From positions 1-64,000 of the forward strand of contig DYGX01000003.1 in the NCBI GenBank assembly GCA_020724465.1: 64,000 nt of DNA. Reading direction: 5' to 3'. The translations under genes were made by a program, and so were the position numbers. The DNA comes from Thermoflexus sp. GTDB taxonomy: Bacteria; Chloroflexota; Anaerolineae; Aggregatilineales; Aggregatilineaceae. The stretch's first letter is position 1. Each line of letters starts with the position of its first letter. The notes below the pieces were generated by a model. It saw nothing but the letters and a program-made list of their open reading frames with translations. It was not told the DNA's origin and ran no database searches. Below are positions 22,762-29,636 of this stretch, in pieces.

Positions 22762-23366
22762 ACCGGTCCGTCTTCTACACCGAAGAACGACCCGCCCTCA
22801 CCTTTCACCAGCGCTGGAACGGCTACCTATCCATCGCGCTGGCTGCAATCGTGCTGGCGCTAGGCGTCACCATGCGCGACTCCGTCCTGAATGCGACGAT
22901 CACGGTCGAAGACCTGGAAGCGGGCGTCCGCGCGCAGATTCCGCAGGGCTGGCTGCTCGACCGCGGCAGCAGCGATTACGTCTTCCGCGCCATCGATCCC
23001 GACGCGCTCCCGTTCAAGACGCTGCTTCAGGTGTCGGTGCTGCCCGTCGGCCCCGACGCCACACCGGCCAACGTCCTGCACCAGATCGAAATTGACCGGC
23101 CGCAGCGCTTCCCTGCCTACCGCGTCATCTCGCGGCGCAACATCACCCTGCGCGACGGCTCGCCCGCCATCCGCCTCACCTACGCCTATGTCGAGAGCGA
23201 GCGCAACCCCGCCCTCGAAGCCCTGCCGATCGTCGTCGAAGGGGTGGACGTGGTGGTGCTGCGCCGCACCCAGGCCGTGATCGTGTCGTACCGCGAAGAG
23301 CGCGCCAATTTCGAGAACAACCTGTACCGGTTCGAGAATCTGCTGAACACACTGGAAATCTTCTGA
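22758..23366 (+). CDS. Single-pass membrane protein, unknown function
   Basis: 202 aa. A cytoplasmic segment of about 22 residues leads into one helix (about 23-40). About 160 extracytoplasmic residues follow, with alternating strands and charged loops (LQVSVLPVGPDA, ISRRNITLRDGSPAIRLTYAYVE). The outer part resembles small lipid- or peptide-binding beta domains such as PsbP/LpqN-type folds, but I cannot place it in a family. Coupled to both neighbours by ATGA and TGATG overlaps, so it probably works with the PrsW-like protein and the trypsin-like protein. Confidence 0.65.
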   Translation: MNRSVFYTEERPALTFHQRWNGYLSIALAAIVLALGVTMRDSVLNATITVEDLEAGVRAQIPQGWLLDRGSSDYVFRAIDPDALPFKTLLQVSVLPVGPDATPANVLHQIEIDRPQRFPAYRVISRRNITLRDGSPAIRLTYAYVESERNPALEALPIVVEGVDVVVLRRTQAVIVSYREERANFENNLYRFENLLNTLEIF

Positions 23367-25705
23367 TGGGTATGCAAGCAAACAATCGCCGGAAGATCCA
23401 CACTGCCGGCGCCCTGGCGCTGGTCGGCGTTACCCTGCTGAGCGTTTTGCTGGCCGTTCGGCTGCCGCCGGGCGACGTTCCGGCCCAGGCGCAGGATGGG
23501 GATGTCACTCCCACTCCGACACCCACGCCGCTCCCACCGCCCCTGATCGAGCTGAACGAAGACGTGATCAAGCGGGCGACCGTCTACCTGATGCAAACCT
23601 ACCAGAATCAGGGCCAGCCGATCATCTCGTGCGTTGGCTCCGGCACGCTGATCAGCACCGACGGCCTGATCCTGACCAACGCGCACACCGCCGTCTCCAG
23701 CGAGCGATGCCGGTCGGACCGGGTGGTGGTGGCCATCACGGTGCGGCTGGACGAGCCGCCGGTGCCCACCTACACGGCGGAAGTGGTCGAGATCAGCCAG
23801 GGGCTGGATCTGGCTGTGATGCGCATCAACGGCTACCTCGACGGGCGTCCCATCGAGCCGGGGTCGCTCGCGCTGCCTTTCGTCGAGCTGGGCGACTCGA
23901 ACGAGGTCAACCTGGACGATACGATCACGATCGTGGGCTATCCGGACCTGGGCAACTCGCCGGTTGAGCTGACACGCGGCACGGTGACCGGCTTCACCGC
24001 CGAGGCACGCGCCGGTGACCGGGCCTGGATGCGCACCGGAGCCGTCATCCCCGGCACCATGACCGGCGGCGGCGCCTACAACCGCGACGGCAAACTGATC
24101 GGCATTCCGACCATCGCCCCCACGCAGGTCGGCGGCCAGCCGGCCGACTGCCGCGTGCTGCAAGACACCAACCTCGACGGGCGCGCCGACCAAAACGATG
24201 CCTGCGTCCCGGTCGGCGGGTTCATCAGCGCGCTGCGCCCATCGCGTGCCGCGCGCGGTCTGGTGCGCGCCGCGACCCTCGGCATCCGCCAGGGTCCGGA
24301 CATGACCAGCACGGTGCTTCCCCCGCCCGAAGGCGAGCCGAGCTTCAGCCGCCTGTTCTTCGCCACGCGCGTCAACGAGGCGGGTGTCCCGGCGAACGTG
24401 GTCGGCAGCGCCCCGGCAGGCATCACCAGCCTGTACCTGTTTTTCGACTATCACAACATGGTCAACGGGATGATTTACGAACTGCGCGTAACGGTCGATG
24501 ACACGACCGAGGCGATCTACGGCCTGCCCCCGGCGACGTGGAGCGGCGGGCGCAGCGGGATGTGGTACATCGGCAGCTCGAACATCCCCTGGAAGAACGG
24601 CGTTTACTTCTTCCGCCTGTTCATCGAGGGGCGCGAGGTCGCCTCGCGCAGCATCGTGATTGGCGGGGGTCCGACCGCCGAGCCGGGCTTCTCCGACATC
24701 GTCTTCGGCCTGCTGGATCGCGACTCCGGTATGCTGGTCGGCACCAGCTATGTCTTGCCGGAAGGCGCCGCGATCCAGGCGCGCTTTAACTATCGCAACA
24801 TGGTGCAGGGCACACCCTGGACCTACATCTGGTACTACGAAGGGCGCGAGCTGGCGCGCAGTCAGGAAGTCTGGACACTGGACGCCCAGGGCACTCACGT
24901 GATCACTGCCGAGGCCGAGTTTCTGCCCGGGCGCTACCGCCTGGAATTGGGAGTCAACAATATCCTCAGCGCGACGGCGGATTTCGTCGTTGCCGGCGGG
25001 GCCGAAGGCGCCAGGCCGGTCATTTTCACCGACTTCCGCTTCACGACCCAGCAACCCGGCGGAAGCGGCACCATCCAGCCGGCGCGCAGCGAGTTTCCCA
25101 GCGGGATCCAGAGCCTGGTCGTCTTCTTCAACTGGCGGCTGCTGGCGCCGGGCACGCCCTGGACCTGGCGCTGGCTGATCGATGGCGACATGCTGATCGA
25201 GGTGACCGAGCCGTGGGATGCGGCCACCGACGGCGAAAACTACTTCGTCAGCCTCGAAAGCCTGCAAACGCTGCCGGATGGAACCTATACCCTCGAAGTC
25301 AGTATCAACAACGTGCCGCTGGCCTCGGTGAGCGCGCGGGTCGGGCTGGGGCAGCTTCCGGTCGGCGTGTTTGCCAGCGGCGAGGGCGTTCAGATGCTTG
25401 GCCGCATCACCGACGCGGCAACCGGCCAGGGCATCCCCGGCGCGCTGTTCATCGTGCTGCGCCCGGAGTACAGCGTCGAGGACTTCACCTGGACACAAAG
25501 CCAGGTGCTCGGCACGTCGCTCGCCGACAGCCAGGGCTATTTCCAGATCCCGGTGCTGTTGCCGCGCGGCACCACGACCGCGCCACTGCTGTACAGCGTC
25601 CTGGTGCGCGCCGAGGGATATATCCCGGTGTCGGCGGATGGGATCCGCGTGGTCGAAGACACGCCCAGCCCGGTCGAGATCAACGTCGAGTTGAACCGCG
25701 GCTGA
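23366..25705 (+). CDS. Secreted trypsin-like (S1C) protein with Thr in place of the nucleophile Ser, plus Ig-like repeats
   Basis: 779 aa. A signal or anchor helix (about 12-31) and a Thr-Pro linker are followed by a trypsin-like domain (about 65-250). The triad positions are His107 (LTNAHT) and Asp148 (GLDLAV). Where GNSGGP is expected the sequence is TMTGGG, so Thr233 replaces Ser. It is either a pseudoprotease or a Thr-nucleophile enzyme. Three related beta-sandwich repeats follow, beginning FSRLFFATRV, FSDIVFGLLD and FTDFRFTTQQ. The C-terminus looks like a carboxypeptidase-regulatory domain (LGRITDAATGQGIPGALFIV). Last gene of the coupled trio; a GC hairpin follows. Confidence 0.8.
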   Translation: MGMQANNRRKIHTAGALALVGVTLLSVLLAVRLPPGDVPAQAQDGDVTPTPTPTPLPPPLIELNEDVIKRATVYLMQTYQNQGQPIISCVGSGTLISTDGLILTNAHTAVSSERCRSDRVVVAITVRLDEPPVPTYTAEVVEISQGLDLAVMRINGYLDGRPIEPGSLALPFVELGDSNEVNLDDTITIVGYPDLGNSPVELTRGTVTGFTAEARAGDRAWMRTGAVIPGTMTGGGAYNRDGKLIGIPTIAPTQVGGQPADCRVLQDTNLDGRADQNDACVPVGGFISALRPSRAARGLVRAATLGIRQGPDMTSTVLPPPEGEPSFSRLFFATRVNEAGVPANVVGSAPAGITSLYLFFDYHNMVNGMIYELRVTVDDTTEAIYGLPPATWSGGRSGMWYIGSSNIPWKNGVYFFRLFIEGREVASRSIVIGGGPTAEPGFSDIVFGLLDRDSGMLVGTSYVLPEGAAIQARFNYRNMVQGTPWTYIWYYEGRELARSQEVWTLDAQGTHVITAEAEFLPGRYRLELGVNNILSATADFVVAGGAEGARPVIFTDFRFTTQQPGGSGTIQPARSEFPSGIQSLVVFFNWRLLAPGTPWTWRWLIDGDMLIEVTEPWDAATDGENYFVSLESLQTLPDGTYTLEVSINNVPLASVSARVGLGQLPVGVFASGEGVQMLGRITDAATGQGIPGALFIVLRPEYSVEDFTWTQSQVLGTSLADSQGYFQIPVLLPRGTTTAPLLYSVLVRAEGYIPVSADGIRVVEDTPSPVEINVELNRG

Positions 25706-25729
25706 GCAGGTCTTCTCGCAGCCGGCGCG

Positions 25730-25763
25730 GGGGACACGCACGCCGGGCTTGAGGTGCGTCCCC
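25730..25763 (+). terminator. GC-rich hairpin after the trypsin-like gene
   Basis: GGGGAC (25730-25735) and GCAC (25738-25741) pair with GTGC (25754-25757) and GTCCCC (25758-25763), with a 2-nt bulge. It overlaps the promoter of the next gene, so ending one transcript and starting the next share the same DNA. The U-run is poor. Confidence 0.4.
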
Positions 25764-25777
25764 AGTTTGGCTATACT
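25749..25777 (+). promoter_or_regulatory. Promoter of the FHA-winged-helix gene
   Basis: TTGAGG (-35, 25749-25754), 17-bp spacer, TATACT (-10, 25772-25777). The leader to the ATG is about 115 nt. Confidence 0.65.
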
Positions 25778-25898
25778 TTTCAGTCAGAGGTCTGCATCCG
25801 CGACTGCTGGGCCGGTTTCCATTGGGCGGACGGGGTTCGCCATGAGAGGTTGATCAGCCTGGCCCGACGTCTACCAATTTGTCAAGGACGAGAGAACA

Positions 25899-26561
25899 AT
25901 GGCAAATGCAGCAGACAAGCCCGTGCTGATCATTCACGAGGGTGAGAGAGCAGGCCAGCGGTGGATCGTCGAAGAAGATGAGCTGGTCATTGGCCGTGGG
26001 GGTGAGTGCGGGTTGGTGCTGCCCGAGCGGCAAGTCTCGCGCGAGCACGTCCGCATCTACCGCGCCGGAGACACTTATTACCTGGAAGACCTGGACAGCA
26101 AGAACGGCACCTGGGTCAATGGCCGCCAGATCAAAGGCGAGCCGGTGGCCCTGCGGGACGGGGACGAGATCAATATCGCGCTGGCGGTCAAGCTGACGTT
26201 CGTCGGCTCGGAAGCGACCGCCCCGCTGATGGTCAACGAGCTTCCGGGGTCGGTCGGGCGGCTCAAGCTCAACCGCGAGTCGCGGCGCGTGTTCATCGGC
26301 GGGCGCGAGGTTGACCCGCCGCTCAGCCTGCCCCAATATCGCCTGCTGGAACTGCTCTATGACGCGGGCGGCGCGGTCTGCACGCGCGACGGCGTGGTGG
26401 AAGCCGTCTGGCCGGATGCCGTGGGCGAAGGCGTCAGCGAGCAGGCCATCGACGCGCTGGTGCGACGCCTGCGCGACCGCCTGGCCGAGGTCGATCCGGA
26501 CAACCAGTACATCATCACCGTGCGCGGCCACGGCTTCCGGCTCGAAAACCCCGCCGAGTAG
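25899..26561 (+). CDS. FHA domain fused to OmpR-type winged-helix DNA-binding domain
   Basis: 220-aa regulator. The N-terminal FHA domain (about 9-105) has the phospho-threonine-binding residues: G32-R33 (VIGRGG), S47 and H50 (VSREHV), N69-G70 (SKNGTWVNG). The C-terminal domain (about 125-218) is an OmpR/PhoB-type winged helix: LPQYRLLELLYDAGGAVCTRDGV, AIDALVRRLRDRL, IITVRGHGFRL. This suggests a transcription factor recruited by Ser/Thr-kinase phosphorylation rather than a His-Asp relay. There is no receiver domain. AAGGACGAG precedes the ATG. A strong bidirectional terminator closes the gene. Confidence 0.9.
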   Translation: MANAADKPVLIIHEGERAGQRWIVEEDELVIGRGGECGLVLPERQVSREHVRIYRAGDTYYLEDLDSKNGTWVNGRQIKGEPVALRDGDEINIALAVKLTFVGSEATAPLMVNELPGSVGRLKLNRESRRVFIGGREVDPPLSLPQYRLLELLYDAGGAVCTRDGVVEAVWPDAVGEGVSEQAIDALVRRLRDRLAEVDPDNQYIITVRGHGFRLENPAE

Positions 26562-26594
26562 CGACCCGCCGCGCTCGCAACGGGCAAAAAACCG

Positions 26595-26628
26595 ACCGGG
26601 GCACGCGAACGGACGCCCCGGTTTTGTT
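26595..26628. terminator. Bidirectional intrinsic terminator
   Basis: ACCGGGGC (26595-26602) pairs with GCCCCGGT (26615-26622). The plus strand continues TTTGTTG, and on the minus strand a U-run comes from the AAAAAA before the stem. It separates the convergent FHA and VIT1-type genes. Confidence 0.8.
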
Positions 26629-26644
26629 GCCCCCCGGCGTCGCT

Positions 26645-27355
26645 TTACATGCTGCCGAACAGCGCGCCGATCGCGTACCCGGCCAGCGCCGATACCATCC
26701 CGATCAGCATCATCTGCACGCCGCTGCGCGCCGGCCTGCCCACCGTGATGCGCGCCTTGAAAGCCCCCACCCCGAACAGCACCAGCGCGGACGCAATCAG
26801 GCCCACCCACATGGCCGTCACGCGCGGCAGAAAGAAAAACGGGAAGAGCGGCACCAGCGACCCCACCACCGCCGACGCACCCACCAGCAGCGCGTCGCTC
26901 AACAGGCCGTCTTCCTCGACCGGCTGGAGCTGCAACTCGTGCGCCATCATGATGTCCAGCCAGTGCCCTTCGTGGCGGGTGATGTGATCGACGGAGTCTT
27001 GCAGCAGCTTCCCTTCAAATCCCCAGCCGCGGAAGATCGCCTCGACCTCGGCGCGCTCGGCGTGCGGAGTGGCGCGGATCTCGGCGCGTTCCCGCGCGCG
27101 CTGGGCGCGGTAGTAGTCGAGGCTTGCCAGGTTGGACGTGTACGCCACCGCCGCCATCGAGATCGATTCGGCAAACGTCGCCGCCAGCCCACCGGCGACG
27201 ATCACCCGCGTGTCGGTCGTGGCCGCGGCCAGCCCCAGGATCACCCCCGCCACGTTCACCAGACCGTCCTGCCCGCCCAGGATAATCTCGCTCAGCTTGG
27301 CAGCGATCCGGTTCGCCCCCGTCTCCGCCCGGTCCCCCATCCCTTTGCCCTGCAC
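26645..27355 (-). CDS. VIT1/CCC1 family iron or manganese transporter
   Basis: 236 aa membrane protein of the vacuolar-iron-transporter family. Seen: GGQDGLVNVAGVILGLAAAT in the first helix, then the FAESISMAAVAYTSNLA helix. A cytoplasmic charged domain (ERAEIRATPHAERAEVEAIF) carries the acidic and His residues used for metal binding, and about three more helices follow. It likely moves Fe2+ or Mn2+ out of the cytoplasm. The GTG at 27355 or the ATG at 27340 could be the start. An inverted repeat at 27394-27419 is a candidate metal-responsive operator. Confidence 0.88.
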   Translation of the reverse strand: MQGKGMGDRAETGANRIAAKLSEIILGGQDGLVNVAGVILGLAAATTDTRVIVAGGLAATFAESISMAAVAYTSNLASLDYYRAQRARERAEIRATPHAERAEVEAIFRGWGFEGKLLQDSVDHITRHEGHWLDIMMAHELQLQPVEEDGLLSDALLVGASAVVGSLVPLFPFFFLPRVTAMWVGLIASALVLFGVGAFKARITVGRPARSGVQMMLIGMVSALAGYAIGALFGSM

Positions 27356-27393
27356 CTCGCACCTCGTCTCAGACGGTTGCGCCGCTATCGGCT

Positions 27394-27419
27394 ATAGTAG
27401 TACAAAATAGAACTACTAT
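27394..27419 (-). promoter_or_regulatory. Inverted-repeat operator candidate for the VIT1-type gene
   Basis: ATAGTAGT (27394-27401) and ACTACTAT (27412-27419) form a perfect 8-bp inverted repeat with a 10-bp AT-rich spacer. It overlaps a TACTAT -10-like box about 40 bp upstream of the start. It does not match the Fur, MntR or IdeR consensus I know. Confidence 0.45.
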
Positions 27420-27464
27420 CGATTATGAGGCCAGGGCACGGGCTTGTCAAGCGCGGCACACCAA

Positions 27465-27488
27465 CAGGGCGGCTCCTGTGCCGCCCTG
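27465..27488 (-). terminator. Hairpin after the amidohydrolase-CYTH gene
   Basis: CAGGGCGGC (27465-27473) and GCCGCCCTG (27480-27488) form a perfect 9-bp stem with a 6-nt loop, about 30 nt past the stop codon. UUGGUG follows, so termination is plausible but not textbook. Confidence 0.55.
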
Positions 27489-27516
27489 CTCTGCCCCACA
27501 CATGCCAGAGGCGCCC

Positions 27517-29502
27517 TTAGTCGGCGCTGCCGCACAGATCGACGTACTCCGTCTTGACGCGATCTTCCGCCGGGATCGCCAGCACATCGCTGAGGATCTC
27601 GTTGGCCAGCGCCGCTTTGAATTCGGCATCCGTCTTGGACCACGTGCGCGCTTTGATCTCGATGTAACGCTCGCCCATCTCCGGCTGCATCATGCGGTCG
27701 TAGTTGACATAGAACAGCACACCTTTGTACAGGATGTGCCAGCGCAGGCGATCCTTGTGGATTTCGCATTCACTGCGCGCCTGGAAATACTCGCGGTAAA
27801 AGCGCAGCGGGCGGTCTGCCGGGGCGATAAAGCGCGAGCGTGAGAGCAGCACCGCCTCGTCGAACTCGCGCTCTTTGGTCGGCGTGGTGTAGGTCAGGCG
27901 GGTCCGCACGTTGACCGGCTGGCCGTTTTCGTCGATGAAATCATCCTCGCGGTAGCGCACGCGGCCCATTTCTTCGTCGTCGAACAGGAAATACGTGTCG
28001 TACTGACGGTAGTGGTTGTGCTTGACGATCTCGACCGCCGGGTGCGCGGTCAGCGCCTCGAGCGGGCTTGTGTCGCCGGCACGCGCCTTGACCTGGATCT
28101 CGAAGCTTTCTTCCTGGTGCAGACCGCCGATTGCCACCAGCTTGTTGAGGACGTTTCCCTCGCGCGCTTCGAGAAAGGCGTCGATCCGGCGCGCGTAGTC
28201 GGTCGCCGCCGCGCGCAGCGCGTCTTCATCCAGCGTCAGCAACACGCGGTCGCGCATCAGCCAGCGCCCGTTGACCATCACGTGCTGGACGTCGGAGGCG
28301 TGCGTGGCGTAGACAAGCTGCGAGTAGATGCTATCCGGATTGCGCTCGAAGTGCGGCGCGTTGTGCAGCGGGCTGCGATCGACCACGATCAGATCGGCGC
28401 GCTTGCCGGGTTCCAGGCTGCCGGCGATGTCGCCCAGGGACAGCGCCTCGGCGCCCCAGCGCGTCGCCATCAGCAGTGCCTCTTTGGCGGGCAATACGAC
28501 CGGGTCATAGGTCGCGCCTTTGACCAGCAGCGCGGCCAGGCGCATCTCCTCGAACATATCCAGGTCGTTGTTGCTCGCGGCGCCGTCCGTGCCCACGCTG
28601 AGCTTGACGCCGCGCTCCAGCATCTCTTTGATCGGCGCGATCCCGCTCGCCAGCTTGAGGTTGCTGGTCGGGTTGTGCGCCACAGCCACGTTGTGCTCGC
28701 GCAGTATCCGGATCTGGTCGGCGTCGACATGAACGCAGTGCGCCGCCAGCGTCTTGGCGCGGAACACGCCGAGATCGGCCACGCGCTCGACCACCTTCTT
28801 CTCGAATTCTGCCCAGCTATCTTCAGCTTCCTGGCGCGTCTCCAGAATGTGAATTTGCAGCGGCACGTCGTACTCAATGGCGAGATCAGCGCAGGCCTGC
28901 AAGATCTCGTCGGTGCAGGTATACGGCGCGTGCGGCGCCACCGACGGTACGATCAAGGGGTGTCCCTTCCACTCCTCGATGAAGCGACGCGTATAGGCCA
29001 GGCTCTCTTCGTAACTTTCGGCGTCTGGCGCGGGGAACTTCATCACCGTCTGCCCGCAGACGCCGCGCATCCCGGCCTCGGCGGTGGCCGCTGCCACATC
29101 GGCCTCGTAGTAGTACATGTCCGCGAACAGCGTCGTGCCGCCCCGGATCATCTCCGCGCACGAGAGCAGCGTCCCCAGACGGCAGAACTCAGGCGTGACG
29201 AATTCGCGCTCGGTTGGCATCATGTAGCCCAGCAGCCACACATCCAGCCGCAGGTCGTCGGCCATCGCGCGCAGCAAAGACATCGGCATGTGCGTGTGGG
29301 CGTTGACCAGACCGGGCAAGACGATCTGGCCGGTGCAGTCGACGACTTCGTCCGCTTCGTACCGCTGGCGAAGCGTCTCAGCCGGGCCGACTGCCACAAT
29401 GCTGTCGCCCCGGACCGCGACCGCGCCGTTATCGAAGCGATCCATCGCCTCATTCATCGGCAGCACAACCCCGCCCACCAAAAGGGTATCGACTTTTTCC
29501 AT
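27517..29502 (-). CDS. Amidohydrolase (MtaD-like deaminase) fused to a CYTH-like domain
   Basis: 661 aa. Residues 1 to about 440 are an amidohydrolase resembling methylthioadenosine/S-adenosylhomocysteine deaminase. Metal ligands are H69 and H71 (VNAHTHMPMS), His in SVAPHAPYT, His in AAHCVHVD and Asp in VGTDGAASNND. The domain ends LGDIAGSLEPGKRADLIVVD. Residues about 455-655 resemble a CYTH (triphosphate-tunnel) domain: FEIQVKAR for the ExExK strand, YRQYDTYFLF, GRVRYRE, LTYTTPTKEREF and ERYIEIKAR. The second Glu of ExExK is Gln, so triphosphate catalysis is uncertain. AAAGGA precedes the ATG. Monocistronic, divergent from the membrane EEP gene. The fusion is unusual in my knowledge. Confidence 0.85.
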   Translation of the reverse strand: MEKVDTLLVGGVVLPMNEAMDRFDNGAVAVRGDSIVAVGPAETLRQRYEADEVVDCTGQIVLPGLVNAHTHMPMSLLRAMADDLRLDVWLLGYMMPTEREFVTPEFCRLGTLLSCAEMIRGGTTLFADMYYYEADVAAATAEAGMRGVCGQTVMKFPAPDAESYEESLAYTRRFIEEWKGHPLIVPSVAPHAPYTCTDEILQACADLAIEYDVPLQIHILETRQEAEDSWAEFEKKVVERVADLGVFRAKTLAAHCVHVDADQIRILREHNVAVAHNPTSNLKLASGIAPIKEMLERGVKLSVGTDGAASNNDLDMFEEMRLAALLVKGATYDPVVLPAKEALLMATRWGAEALSLGDIAGSLEPGKRADLIVVDRSPLHNAPHFERNPDSIYSQLVYATHASDVQHVMVNGRWLMRDRVLLTLDEDALRAAATDYARRIDAFLEAREGNVLNKLVAIGGLHQEESFEIQVKARAGDTSPLEALTAHPAVEIVKHNHYRQYDTYFLFDDEEMGRVRYREDDFIDENGQPVNVRTRLTYTTPTKEREFDEAVLLSRSRFIAPADRPLRFYREYFQARSECEIHKDRLRWHILYKGVLFYVNYDRMMQPEMGERYIEIKARTWSKTDAEFKAALANEILSDVLAIPAEDRVKTEYVDLCGSAD

Positions 29503-29636
29503 AACCCGGTCCTTTCACGCGTAAAATTCCGCATAGTATAGCAGATTCCCCCCACGGGTGGCATCTCCTCGAACTTGGCGTACAATGATAGGCGGCTGTC
29601 GCCAGCCCTGAGACGCCCTGTACCACCTGCGAGGCA

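Noticed and set aside
23186-25741. 851-codon frame opposite the trypsin-like gene
   Set aside because: Antisense shadow; composition (Arg, Ala, Asp, His, Gln) is that of reversed GC-rich codons, and the plus-strand gene has clear domains.
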